DNA of 64,000 nucleotides from Halorhabdus utahensis DSM 12940 (GTDB taxonomy: Archaea > Halobacteriota > Halobacteria > Halobacteriales > Haloarculaceae). The stretch spans positions 1,364,001-1,428,000 of the forward strand of contig NC_013158.1 in the NCBI RefSeq assembly GCF_000023945.1, in the 5' to 3' direction. This document shows, piece after piece, positions 16,214 to 24,649 of the stretch (position 1 is the first letter of the stretch; each line of letters begins with the position of its first letter). The position numbers and the translations under genes are program-made. Below the pieces are notes generated by a model. The model made no database searches. It was not told where the DNA came from and saw only the letters and a program-made list of their open reading frames with translations.

Positions 16214-17222
16214 CCCGCTCCTGTTGCCGGTCGATACCTACCTCGTCGACTCGCTACCGGAGATCTGGTTCGGCGTCATCATGTTCGCGCTGGCGATGTA
16301 CATCGTCCTCGACGGCTTCGACTTCGGGATCGGGATGCTGTATGCGACCCGCGAGGACGATCACGACCGGGAGACGTTACTCGCGGCGTTCGGGCCGATC
16401 TGGGACGCCAACGAAGTGTGGCTGATCGCGTTCGGGACGATGTTGCTCGCGGCGTTCCCGGACGTCTACTCGCGACTGCTCGCCGACAACTACCTGATCG
16501 CACTCGGGTTCGTGCTCGCCCTCCTGTTCCGCGGCGTCGGCCCGGAACTGCGCGAACAGCGTGAAGACGAGTCCTGGCAGCGGGCCTGTGACTGGTCGTT
16601 CGTCGGTGGCAGCGCGCTCGCGCCGTTCCTCTTCGGCGTCCTGGCCGGCTCGTGGGTGTTCAGCGTGGGCGCGGTCTCGCTGCCCGCCATCCTGACGGGC
16701 GTCGGCCTGGTCGCCGTCTCGGCCGTCACCGGCGCGGCGTTCCTGGCCGCCAAAACCGGCCCCGCCCTCGCCGGCGAGATGCGCGACCTCGGCATCCTTG
16801 CGACAGTCGCATACCTCGCCGGCGTGGTCGTCCTGCTCGCAGTCGTCATCGTGACCGACGCCGGCGGGACTGCCGGGACGATCCTCTCGATCCCCGGGAT
16901 CGCCATCGTCGGCCTCTCCGTGGTCGCGGGCCTCGGCGGGATCGTGCTCGCGCTCCGTGACAGTTACCGGGCGTGGCTCGTGAGCGCGCTTGCCCTCCCC
17001 ACACTGTTGAGCGCGCTGGTCGCACTCCTGCTGTACCCCGCGATCTATCCGGCGACGGCATCGGGGGCGGAGCTGACCGTCGAGACGGCCGTGGTCTCGC
17101 CGCTGGCGCTCAATCTCACGACCGTCCTCGGGTTCCCGGTGCTCGTCGTCGTGCTGTGGTACTTCAAGTTCCTCTACGGCGTCTTCAGCGGGCCGATCGA
17201 GGCTGAAGGGTACGGCGCGTAG
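16206..17222 (+). CDS. cydB: Cytochrome bd-type quinol oxidase subunit II
   Basis: A 338-residue eight- to nine-helix membrane protein that pairs with CydA. The signature at the N-terminal third is clear: YIVLDGFDFGIGMLY followed by FGPIWDANEVWLIAFGTMLLAAFPDVYS. It begins within the last codons of cydA (8-base overlap), so translation is coupled. No cydX- or cydDC-like gene follows; the next gene is a potassium transporter with its own start after 77 bases. Confidence 0.95.
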   Translation: MTNPLLLPVDTYLVDSLPEIWFGVIMFALAMYIVLDGFDFGIGMLYATREDDHDRETLLAAFGPIWDANEVWLIAFGTMLLAAFPDVYSRLLADNYLIALGFVLALLFRGVGPELREQREDESWQRACDWSFVGGSALAPFLFGVLAGSWVFSVGAVSLPAILTGVGLVAVSAVTGAAFLAAKTGPALAGEMRDLGILATVAYLAGVVVLLAVVIVTDAGGTAGTILSIPGIAIVGLSVVAGLGGIVLALRDSYRAWLVSALALPTLLSALVALLLYPAIYPATASGAELTVETAVVSPLALNLTTVLGFPVLVVVLWYFKFLYGVFSGPIEAEGYGA

Positions 17223-17299
17223 CTCGGGGGCGTCACAGTCGCCGAACCGCCGGGTTCGAAACGGCCATTTATCCCCCGCCCGAGGATGTCGAACATCCG

Positions 17300-18850
17300 A
17301 TGGTAACCGCGTCGGCCCGCACGTACGTCGATTACCGGGTGAGCGTCGCCTATGTCGGGACCGTTCTGAAGTTCATCGGCATCACCCCGGCGTTCCCGTT
17401 CGTCCTGTCGCTGTTCTACGGCGAGGATCCCCTTCCGTTCGTCGTCGCGTGCGTCGTCATGGTACTGGGCGGCGGGCTACTCGAAGCGGTCGACTCAGGG
17501 GGAGACCTCGGCAATCGCGAGGCGTTCCTGCTGGTGAGTCTCGCGTGGCTCGTCGTCCCGCTCGCGGGAACGATCCCCTATCTCGTCGCGGGGACGGGAT
17601 CGGTTGCGGGCCCCGTCAACGCCCTCTTCGAGAGCATGAGTGGCTTCACCACGACCGGCGCGACCGTCCTCGAAAAGATCTCGGTCGATCGCCACGGCCA
17701 CGCCATGATGCTGTGGCGACAGCTCACCCAGTGGCTCGGCGGCATGGGTATCCTCGTCCTGATGGTCGCGATCCTCCCCGAACTGTCGGTCGGTGGCGCG
17801 CAGGTTATCGACCAGGAAGCGCCCGGCCTCTCCCTGGAGAAGCTGACGCCACGGATCCAGGTGACGGCCCGGGCGCTGTGGGGGATCTACGCCGGGTTCA
17901 CCGTCCTCGCGGCGCTCGTCTACTACGGGCTCAACGTCGCGGGGATCGCCCCCAACATGGGCCTCTACAACGCGGTCGCCCACGCACTGACGACGCTGCC
18001 GACCGGCGGGTTCTCGCCGGAAGCCAGGAGCATGGAGGCGTTCGTCCCCGCCGTCCAGTGGGCGGTGATGGTGTTCATGCTCGTCGCCGGGACCAACTTC
18101 GCGCTGTTCTGGTACGTCCTCCGTGGCGATCCGCGGGAACTGATCGACAACACCGAGTTCCGGTCGTACCTGCTCGCCGCCGCCGGGGTGGGAGCCCTCA
18201 TCTCGGCGCTGCTGTTCGCCGGCGTCGGGCTCAGCGGGACGCCCGAAAACGTCGGGACGATCGTCGGCAACGTCGAGAACTCCCTCCGGCAGGGGCTGTT
18301 CCAGGCGATCGCCGTCGTGACGACCACCGGCTACGCCAGCATGGACGTCAACACCTGGCACCCCGTCGCCCAAACGACCCTGCTGTTCGCGTACTTCCTC
18401 GGCGGGTCGGCGGGCTCGGCCGCCGGCTCGATCAAGATCGTCCGGTGGGTGTTGGTCACGAAGGGGATCGACCGGTCGCTGTTCACGTCGATTCACCCCG
18501 AGGCAGTCCGGCCGATCCGGCTTGGCAAGGAGATCGTCGACGACGAGACCGTCCGGGACGTCTTCGCGTTCATCGCGCTGTTTCTCGGGATCTTCGTCGT
18601 CTCGACGGTCCTGTTGTATCTGGACAGCCTCCGGACGCCCGCGGTGACGCTGTCGGGGCTGGACGCGATGAGCGTCGCCATCGCGACGCTTGGCAACGTC
18701 GGTCCCGGGTTTGGTGACGTCGGCCCGATGGACAGCTTTCTGCAATTCTCCGACCTCGGGAAGCTCTACATGACGTTCCTGATGTGGATCGGCCGCCTGG
18801 AGGTGCTCTCGGTGCTGGTGATCTTCACGCCGTCGTTCTGGCGGAGTTGA
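17300..18850 (+). CDS. trkH: TrkH/KtrB-family potassium uptake protein
   Basis: A 516-residue K+ translocating subunit with four pore-loop repeats, whose filter-like segments are visible: SMSGFTTTGATVL, TTLPTGGFS, VVTTTGYASMD and ATLGNVGPGF. The protein ends with MWIGRLEVLSVLVIFTPSFW, the typical family C-terminus. It would import K+ for the salt-in osmotic strategy. The partner TrkA/KTN gating subunit is not beside it, so it must be encoded elsewhere. Confidence 0.93.
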   Translation: MVTASARTYVDYRVSVAYVGTVLKFIGITPAFPFVLSLFYGEDPLPFVVACVVMVLGGGLLEAVDSGGDLGNREAFLLVSLAWLVVPLAGTIPYLVAGTGSVAGPVNALFESMSGFTTTGATVLEKISVDRHGHAMMLWRQLTQWLGGMGILVLMVAILPELSVGGAQVIDQEAPGLSLEKLTPRIQVTARALWGIYAGFTVLAALVYYGLNVAGIAPNMGLYNAVAHALTTLPTGGFSPEARSMEAFVPAVQWAVMVFMLVAGTNFALFWYVLRGDPRELIDNTEFRSYLLAAAGVGALISALLFAGVGLSGTPENVGTIVGNVENSLRQGLFQAIAVVTTTGYASMDVNTWHPVAQTTLLFAYFLGGSAGSAAGSIKIVRWVLVTKGIDRSLFTSIHPEAVRPIRLGKEIVDDETVRDVFAFIALFLGIFVVSTVLLYLDSLRTPAVTLSGLDAMSVAIATLGNVGPGFGDVGPMDSFLQFSDLGKLYMTFLMWIGRLEVLSVLVIFTPSFWRS

Positions 18851-18923
18851 ACGAGTGGAGTGGTTGTGCTGACCCGACGGCCGCTTCGACGCGCTTAGGG
18901 GCCAGCCCCGCGTGAACTCGGGC

Positions 18924-19217
18924 ATGACCGACGACGAGGCGATACTCGACGAACTGTTCGCGGTGATCGAGGACCGCAAGGAGAATTTGCCCGAGGACTC
19001 CTACACCGCATCGCTGTTCACCCACGAGAAAGGTGAGAACGCCGTTCTGGAGAAGTTGGGCGAGGAGTCGACCGAGTTATTGCTTGCGGCCAAGGACGAC
19101 GACCGTGAGGAGATCGCCCACGAGAGTGCCGACATCGTCTATCACTTGTTGGTGCTGCTCGCGATGAAGGATATGGATCTGGAGGACTTGCGAGCGGCGT
19201 TGCGGGAAAGACGGTGA
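18924..19217 (+). CDS. hisE: Phosphoribosyl-ATP pyrophosphatase
   Basis: A 97-residue all-alpha MazG-like enzyme of histidine biosynthesis that hydrolyses phosphoribosyl-ATP to phosphoribosyl-AMP. It matches HisE in length and motifs: NLPEDSYTASLFTHEKGENAVLEKLGEESTELLLAAK with the metal-binding EE-x-x-E, then HESADIVYHLLVLLAMKDMDL. The start at 18924 (MTDDEAIL) is preferred over 18912. The last 14 codons (MDLEDLRAALRERR and stop) are duplicated downstream at about 19341. Confidence 0.94.
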   Translation: MTDDEAILDELFAVIEDRKENLPEDSYTASLFTHEKGENAVLEKLGEESTELLLAAKDDDREEIAHESADIVYHLLVLLAMKDMDLEDLRAALRERR

Positions 19218-19284
19218 TCGTACGGCGCGAAGCGCCGTTTCGCTGCTCGCTCGCCTTGCTTGCGAGCAGGAAGTTTTTGGTCCA
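19170..19284 (+). repeat. 115-bp direct repeat, copy 1 (hisE tail plus hairpins)
   Basis: This segment comprises the last codons of hisE, the hairpin CGGCGC-GAA-GCGCCG (19223-19237), the inverted repeat CTGCTCGC/GCGAGCAG (19243-19250/19262-19269) and AAGTTTTTGGTCC. It recurs at 19337-19451 with two mismatches, both synonymous in the hisE codons. Confidence 0.9.
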
Positions 19285-19332
19285 GCTTTTGCGACGAGTG
19301 GGTCGCAAGCGACCCCGAGGAGTAAAAGGTGG
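19284..19332 (+). repeat. 49-bp hairpin module, copy 1
   Basis: The module starts AGCTTTTGCGACGAG, contains the palindrome GGGTCGCAAGCGACCC and ends GAGGAGTAAAAGGTGG. It recurs at 19556-19604 with four differences, two of which swap the hairpin's centre (AA to TT) and leave the palindrome intact. Confidence 0.85.
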
Positions 19333-19336
19333 AAGC

Positions 19337-19451
19337 GATATGGATCTGGAGGACTTGCGGGCCGCGTTGCGGGAAAGACGGTGATCGTACGGCGCGAAGC
19401 GCCGTTTCGCTGCTCGCTCGCCTTGCTTGCGAGCAGGAAGTTTTTGGTCCA
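19337..19451 (+). repeat. 115-bp direct repeat, copy 2 (orphan hisE tail)
   Basis: This second copy of 19170-19284 is offset by 167 bases. It re-encodes the hisE C-terminus MDLEDLRAALRERR and stop without a gene in front. CGA/CGG and GCG/GCC are the only differences in the coding part. It is evidence of a recombination or insertion event at the 3' end of hisE. Confidence 0.9.
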
Positions 19452-19604
19452 CCGGTAGAGCAAGCTCTACCGAGCCTTGTCACCGAAAATCGGAGATTTT
19501 CGGGATGACGAGAGAGCTTCGCTCTCTCGAACCAACTCGCTTCGCTTGCCAAGACAGCTTTTGCGACGAGCGGGTCGCTTGCGACCCCGAGGAGTAAACG
19601 GTGG
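19451..19604. repeat. Run of perfect short hairpins and second 49-bp module
   Basis: Three consecutive 9-bp perfect hairpins with 2-3 base loops are seen: CGGTAGAGC/GCTCTACCG (19453-19472), CCGAAAATC/GATTTTCGG (19483-19503) and CGAGAGAGC/GCTCTCTCG (19509-19529). They are followed by CTCGCTTCGCTTG and the second 49-bp module (19556-19604) with palindrome GGGTCGCTTGCGACCC. The 392-base gap between hisE and the STAS-like gene is made almost wholly of such structure; no gene is seen in it. Confidence 0.85.
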
Positions 19605-19609
19605 CCAGT

Positions 19610-20011
19610 CTACTGCTCGGCGAGCCACTCGCGGGCTTCGTCCATGTCGTCGGTCATGAAGTTCTCGAACGGTTCGTCTTCGAGCGGATCGACAGTCTCC
19701 TGCATGTCCATCTCCGCGATGACACTTTCTCGGTGAACGTTGACGGAGGCGGCGAGACCAACATCGATCATGTTGGGGAGCCAGACTTCCTGCAGCCACT
19801 GCTTGTCCTCCTCGTCGTGGGCTTTGACTTCGGTCGTGTCGATGATCAGTTTCGAAACGTCGCGCTCCGTAAAGACGGAAAGCAACTCGTTGGCACCCTC
19901 ACGGAACGTCTCACCGCTCGAAAACGTGTTCCAGGTGTGGATGAGTGCATTCAGTTCATCGTCGTATTCGATCGTGTGCGTATCCTCATCTCTGAGTGTC
20001 TCTACCGACAT
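19610..20011 (-). CDS. STAS/SpoIIAA-like domain protein, paralog A
   Basis: A 133-residue acidic cytoplasmic protein. The pattern DDELNALIHTWNTFSSGETFREGANELL...VSKLIIDTTEVKAHDEEDKQWLQEVWLPNMIDVGL...MDMQETVDPL resembles the SpoIIAA-like/STAS-type fold seen in haloarchaeal proteins (strand, helix after EEFR, strand LIID, helix). It shares most of its residues with the gene at 20232, so they are tandem paralogs. Such domains act as small regulatory or lipid/protein-binding modules; the function here is unknown. A TATA-like TTTAATAC lies about 28 bases upstream. Confidence 0.78.
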   Translation of the reverse strand: MSVETLRDEDTHTIEYDDELNALIHTWNTFSSGETFREGANELLSVFTERDVSKLIIDTTEVKAHDEEDKQWLQEVWLPNMIDVGLAASVNVHRESVIAEMDMQETVDPLEDEPFENFMTDDMDEAREWLAEQ

Positions 20012-20070
20012 AATCTAACCATCCTATATTCAAGTATTAAATCCACCCCCCAAAATATCGTATCTGATAT

Positions 20071-20090
20071 TCGGGTGATATCTCACCCGA
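20071..20090. promoter_or_regulatory. Candidate operator palindrome between STAS-like paralogs
   Basis: TCGGGTGA-TATC-TCACCCGA is a perfect 8-bp inverted repeat with a 4-base centre. It sits about 35 bases upstream of the TATA-like box of paralog A (near 20036) in an otherwise AT-rich 220-base gap. The position fits a regulator-binding site; no factor is known. Confidence 0.5.
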
Positions 20091-20231
20091 TACGTCCGAA
20101 GAATATCGATTCACCTGCCGGTTGCGTATCCCAAGGAGAAGACCACCCGGTCGAACGCGTCCCGACCTTCACACGGAGTAGACTCATCGAGAAGGGGCGA
20201 TCCATGGGCGAGGTCACGCGGGTGGATCTGA

Positions 20232-20633
20232 CTACTGCTCGGCGATCCACTCGCGGGCTTCGGCCATGTCGTCGGTCATCATGTTCTCGAACGGGAGGTC
20301 TTCGAGTGGATCAACGGTCTCCTGCATGTCCATCTCGGCGATGACGCTCTCGCGGTGCACGTTCGCGGAGTACTCCATGCCGGCATCAACCATCTTCGGG
20401 ATCCACTCCTCCTGGAGCCACTGCTTGTCCTCCTCGTCGTGTGCCTTGACCTCCCGGGTGTCGATGATCTCCTTCGAGACGTCGTACGCTTTGAGGGCCT
20501 CGTACAGCGCGTTCGCACCTTTCCGGAACTGCTCGCCGCTCGAAAACATCGTCCAGGTGTGGATGAGCGCGTCAATGTCGTCGTCGTATTCGATCCGGTA
20601 CCAGTCCGCTTCTTCAACCACTTCTGTAGCCAT
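20232..20633 (-). CDS. STAS/SpoIIAA-like domain protein, paralog B
   Basis: A 133-residue paralog of the gene at 19610, identical in length and closely similar throughout, with the core VKAHDEEDKQWLQEEWIPKMV and the nearly identical tail MQETVDPLEDLPFENMMTDD. It has its own leaderless-type promoter (GCTTATTGAAG about 30 bases before the ATG). Differences concentrate in the N-terminal 60 residues, while the second half is almost unchanged; this could mean a shared partner surface. Recent duplication followed by divergence of promoters is the simplest explanation. Confidence 0.78.
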   Translation of the reverse strand: MATEVVEEADWYRIEYDDDIDALIHTWTMFSSGEQFRKGANALYEALKAYDVSKEIIDTREVKAHDEEDKQWLQEEWIPKMVDAGMEYSANVHRESVIAEMDMQETVDPLEDLPFENMMTDDMAEAREWIAEQ

Positions 20634-20739
20634 AGTCGACAGTTCCCAGAGTGCTTCAATAAGCGTTCGGGCGGGAGTATCTTGGCTGATAATCGGACTG
20701 GCCGAATAGGATCAACCGGAAACCATTGAGCGAACGCTT

Positions 20740-22935
20740 TTGGCCCCCAGCGACCAAGCACTGCCCGTGGCGTCCGATCCCGACTACGCACGGTTCTTCC
20801 CCTACGAGGAGCCATACGACCACCAGCGTGAGGCCATCGAGGGCATCGGGGACGCACTCGAAGATGGATCGGACGTCTTGCTTGAGGGGGCGACAGGGAC
20901 GGGCAAGACCCTCGCGGCCCTGACGCCGGCCCTGGAGTTCGCCCGCCGGACGGACAAGACAGTCGTGATCACGACCAACGTCCACCAGCAGATGCGTCAG
21001 TTCGTGGCGGACGCGCGCCAGATCACGGAACAAGAGCCGATCCGCGCGGCCGTCTTCCGCGGGAAAGGCTCGATGTGTCACATCGACGTGGGCTACGAGG
21101 AGTGTCAAGCGTTGCGGGAGACGACCCGCGATCTCGTCGACAGCGAAGCCGAACAGGCCGAGCTGGAGCGTCGCCAGCGCGAACTTCTGGACGCGAGTCA
21201 AGAAGGGGACAGCGAGGCTGCCGAAGCACGCTCAGCGGTCATGGACGAACTCGACGCGGTCGCCGAGGAGATCGAGACGCTCAAAGAGGAGCAGGCGACC
21301 TGTGACCACTACTATCGGAATCTCACGACCGATACCGACGAGTTCTACGCGTGGCTGTACGACGACGTTCGCACGCCCGATCAGGTCTATGAGTACGCCG
21401 AACGCCAGGGGCTCTGTGGGTACGAACTCTTGAAAGAGGGGATCGACGGCGTCGATCTGGTCATCTGTAACTACCATCACCTGCTGGATCCGTTCATCCG
21501 CGAGCAGTTCTTCCGGTGGCTCGGCCGGGATCCCGAGGACGTGATCGCCGTCTTCGACGAGGCCCACAACGTCGAGGACGCAGCCCGCGAACACGCCCGC
21601 CGGACGCTGGCCGAACCGACGCTCGAACGTGCACTCGATGAACTCGGGGAAGTCGACGATCCCCGCGCCGGCCCGGCGGGAAACGTCCTCGAGACGATCC
21701 TGACCGCACTCCGGGAGACCTACGACGACGCGCTCGGGTTCGGCGAGCGCGAGACGGTCGAGGAAGACTGGACCGACCTCGCGATCGACAACGACGACCG
21801 CCGGGACGACCTCACGCTCTCGATCCTGCAAAATTACACCGGACAAGGCGTCCACGAGGACTTAGAGGAAGCCGTCGCGCTCGGGCAGGCGCTCGACCAG
21901 CAGTACGACGAGGCCTACAAGGACGGCGAAACGAGTGTCCGCAAGGAGTGTCCCACCCTCCAGGCGGCCACCTTTTTCGACGGGTGGTTCGAAGACGGCG
22001 AGCAGACCGGCCTGTATCCAGTCGTCAGTGTCCGGCGGGAGGACGGGGACGGCGATCTTTACGGCAGGGCCGAACTCTATACCGCCATCCCCGAACGCGT
22101 GACGCGGACACTGTTCGACGATCTCTACGCCTCGGTGCTGATGAGCGCAACCCTACGCCCCTTCGACGTGACCGAGGACGTCCTGGGCCTCAAGGAACCG
22201 GAGACGATGGCCTACGGCCCACAGTTCCCCGAGGAGCGCCGTCGGACTTACACCGTCGATGTCCCGTCGCTGTTCGCCAGCCGGCGGGACGACCCCGAAC
22301 TCCAGGACACCGTCGCGAGTGTCGTCGAGGACGCCGTCCGATTGACGCCCGGGAACACGCTCGCGTTTTTCCCCAGCTATGCGGAGGCCGAGCGCTACCA
22401 CGATCGGGTCGACGTCGAGGCGACGAAATATCTTGACGAACCGGGCACACGCGCCCAAGAACTGCGCGAGACCTTCACCGACGGCGACGACGGCGTCCTC
22501 TTTACGTCGCTGTGGGGCACCCTCGGCGAGGGCGTGAGTTACGACGGTGACGACGCCCGGACGGTCCTTGTCGTCGGCGTCCCGTATCCCTACCTCGACG
22601 ACCGGATGGATGCCGTCCAGGACGCCTACGACGCGGCCTTCGACGCCGAGGAGGCCGGGTGGCGCTACGCCGTCGAGATCCCGACGATCCGCAAGACGCG
22701 CCAGGCGATGGGACGGGTCGTCCGCTCGCCCGATGACTTCGGTGCGCGGGTACTGGTCGATCGGCGCTACACCGAAAAAGCCGAGATCGAGTCCCCGGAG
22801 TACGCCGTCCGGGGCACCTTCCCGCCGGTCGAGCGCGGCGAGATGATCGACGTCGATCCGGACAAACTCAAGTTCGGATTGCTCAACTTCTACGCCGACA
22901 TGGACGCCTACGACGGCGATCCACCGGCTCCCTGA
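20740..22935 (+). CDS. Fe-S DNA helicase of the Rad3/XPD-DinG family
   Basis: A superfamily 2 5'-3' DNA helicase of ~731 residues. Motif I is LLEGATGTGKTLAAL, motif II is VFDEAHNVED, motif III-like VLMSATL follows, and the C-terminal motifs include LGEGVSYDGDDARTVLVVGVP and QAMGRVVRSP. Four cysteines between motifs I and II (MCHIDVGYEEC, ATCDHYY, GLCGYE) can bind a 4Fe-4S cluster. A role in repair or recombination is likely. The start is uncertain: TTG at 20740 is the first option, GTG at 20767 (VASDPDYARFFPY) is equally plausible; no ATG fits. Confidence 0.88.
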   Translation: MAPSDQALPVASDPDYARFFPYEEPYDHQREAIEGIGDALEDGSDVLLEGATGTGKTLAALTPALEFARRTDKTVVITTNVHQQMRQFVADARQITEQEPIRAAVFRGKGSMCHIDVGYEECQALRETTRDLVDSEAEQAELERRQRELLDASQEGDSEAAEARSAVMDELDAVAEEIETLKEEQATCDHYYRNLTTDTDEFYAWLYDDVRTPDQVYEYAERQGLCGYELLKEGIDGVDLVICNYHHLLDPFIREQFFRWLGRDPEDVIAVFDEAHNVEDAAREHARRTLAEPTLERALDELGEVDDPRAGPAGNVLETILTALRETYDDALGFGERETVEEDWTDLAIDNDDRRDDLTLSILQNYTGQGVHEDLEEAVALGQALDQQYDEAYKDGETSVRKECPTLQAATFFDGWFEDGEQTGLYPVVSVRREDGDGDLYGRAELYTAIPERVTRTLFDDLYASVLMSATLRPFDVTEDVLGLKEPETMAYGPQFPEERRRTYTVDVPSLFASRRDDPELQDTVASVVEDAVRLTPGNTLAFFPSYAEAERYHDRVDVEATKYLDEPGTRAQELRETFTDGDDGVLFTSLWGTLGEGVSYDGDDARTVLVVGVPYPYLDDRMDAVQDAYDAAFDAEEAGWRYAVEIPTIRKTRQAMGRVVRSPDDFGARVLVDRRYTEKAEIESPEYAVRGTFPPVERGEMIDVDPDKLKFGLLNFYADMDAYDGDPPAP

Positions 22936-22975
22936 CGCGGAGAGACTGGATCCAGACGGTTTCGACAGTCCGGGA

Positions 22976-23434
22976 TCACTCGATCGGGATCGTCCGAGAG
23001 TCACCGGCGTCGGGTTGCTCCTTCGGGAGTTCGACCGTGAGAACCCCGTGCTGATAGCTCGCCGCCGTGCCGTCTTCGTCGACTGGTTCGGGCAGCGAGA
23101 CCGCCCGGCTCGTCGCCGTCCGGCGACGCTCGCGTCGGATAAACACGCCGTCATCGGGATCGCTGTGCTCGGATTCGGTCGCGTCGGTGCGCTCGGCACT
23201 GATTCGCACCGTCGTCGGGTCAGGCAGTGTCACGTCGATGTCGTCGCTGTCGTAGCCCGGCACGTCGGCCGTGAGGACGAACCGGTCGCCCTCGTCGACG
23301 ACGTCGACGGCGATCCCGCCGGCCGAACCGGTGACCGCGCCGGCGACCTCTGTCGGATCCAGGGCCTCGAACTGGTCGCTCATCCGGTCGAACATCCGCT
23401 CGATCTCGTCGAAGGGGTTGGGTTTCGAAGGCAT
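22976..23434 (-). CDS. Hsp20/alpha-crystallin family chaperone
   Basis: A 152-residue small heat-shock protein. The alpha-crystallin domain covers about residues 45-140, with FVLTADVPGYDSDDIDVTLPDPTTVRI and the exposed-strand motif FIRRERR, then GVLTVELPKEQP (the conserved G-VLTV-LPK). The N-terminus (PFDEIERMFDRMSDQFEAL) resembles haloarchaeal Hsp20. It holds unfolding proteins for refolding. The IxI-type C-terminal anchor is RTIPIE at the end. The TATA-like GTTAAG on the minus strand (23464-23469) lies ~30 bases upstream of the ATG. Confidence 0.92.
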   Translation of the reverse strand: MPSKPNPFDEIERMFDRMSDQFEALDPTEVAGAVTGSAGGIAVDVVDEGDRFVLTADVPGYDSDDIDVTLPDPTTVRISAERTDATESEHSDPDDGVFIRRERRRTATSRAVSLPEPVDEDGTAASYQHGVLTVELPKEQPDAGDSRTIPIE

Positions 23435-23592
23435 CGTCTCACCGACAGTACGTCGCCGGCGGACTTAACGTTCACTTCGAGTGTCGTATGTTCGACAGCG
23501 TCAGGAGATGACAACAGATCTCGCCGAAACGTGCGAAGAGACAGTTCAACAGGCATAATCCATTTGAACTGCCCGCTCATATTCCAGAGGGC

Positions 23593-24567
23593 ATGGAATA
23601 CACCACACTCGGCTCGACGGGGATGGAGGTCAGTCAGCTCTGTCTCGGGGCCATGAGCTTCGGCAGCGAGGAGCCCTGGATGCTCGGGAAAGAGGAAAGC
23701 CGCGAGATTATCGAGCGGGCGATCGATCTGGGCGTGAACTTCTTCGACACCGCAAACGCCTACTCAGCGGGCGAGAGCGAGGAGATCTTGGGGGACGTCC
23801 TTTCGGAGTACGACCGGGACGAGCAGGTCGTCGCCACGAAGGTCCGCTTCCCGGTCGGCGAGGATACGCCCAACGCCTCGGGGCTCTCCCGAAAGACGAT
23901 CCAGCAGGAACTCGACGCGTCCCTGGATCGGCTCGGCATGGACACGATCGACCTGTATCAGACCCACCGGGTCGATCCGAACACCCCGCCGGAGACGACC
24001 TTGCGGGCGCTTTCCGATGCCGTTCGCGCCGGCAAGGTTCGCCACGTCGGCACCTCCTCGATGTTCGCCCACCAGCTCTCCGATCGACTCCGGACCAGCG
24101 AGCGCGAGGACCTCGTGAGTTACGAGACGATGCAGAACCACTATCACCTGGCGTATCGCGAGGAGGAACGCGAAATGCTCCCCCTCACCGAGAAAGAGGA
24201 CATGGGCGTCATCCCGTGGGGGCCGCTGGGCCAGGGCTTCCTGACGCGCCCGATCGACGAACTCGAATCGACCGCGCGTGGCGATCCCGAGAACTTCCAC
24301 AACCCGACCGACGAGTACACTCGCGGCGGCGGTCGCGAGATCAACGAGCGCGTCGAGGAACTCGCCGACGATTACGGCGTGACGATGGCCCAGATCGCGC
24401 TGGCCTGGCAGTATCAAAACGAGTACGTCACCGCACCGATCGTCGGTACGACCAGCGTCGAGCACTTGGAGGATGCCGTCGAAGCCATGGAGATCGACCT
24501 CTCGGATTCTGACGTCGAGTACCTCGAAGCCCCCTACGAGCCACAGCCGATCGTCGGCCACGAGTGA
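23593..24567 (+). CDS. Aldo/keto reductase
   Basis: A 324-residue (beta/alpha)8 NADPH-dependent oxidoreductase. The catalytic tetrad is visible: Asp and Tyr in FFDTANAYSAGESEEILG, Lys in VVATKVRF and His in IDLYQTHRVD. The C-terminal segment IVGTTSVEHLEDAVEAMEIDLS binds the cofactor phosphate. It resembles the YhdN/GSP69-type general stress AKR group, which reduces aldehydes; the physiological substrate is unknown. It starts with ATG at 23593, divergent from hsp20 over 158 bases. Confidence 0.92.
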   Translation: MEYTTLGSTGMEVSQLCLGAMSFGSEEPWMLGKEESREIIERAIDLGVNFFDTANAYSAGESEEILGDVLSEYDRDEQVVATKVRFPVGEDTPNASGLSRKTIQQELDASLDRLGMDTIDLYQTHRVDPNTPPETTLRALSDAVRAGKVRHVGTSSMFAHQLSDRLRTSEREDLVSYETMQNHYHLAYREEEREMLPLTEKEDMGVIPWGPLGQGFLTRPIDELESTARGDPENFHNPTDEYTRGGGREINERVEELADDYGVTMAQIALAWQYQNEYVTAPIVGTTSVEHLEDAVEAMEIDLSDSDVEYLEAPYEPQPIVGHE

Positions 24568-24649
24568 CGCCTCGACGTGCTGAACGGTTCCGGTGATGGG
24601 AGCGGCCGAACTTCGAGATTTTCAAGTCCCCGCTCGGCAAACCGCCGGT

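Noticed and set aside
17495-18979. A 494-codon antisense frame over trkH
   Set aside because: Low-complexity Arg/Asp/Gly-rich product without motifs, opposite a clear TrkH with filter loops.
19018-19552. Minus-strand frames in the hairpin patch that look like tandem homologous proteins
   Set aside because: They are translations of the duplicated 115-bp and 49-bp repeats, not genes.
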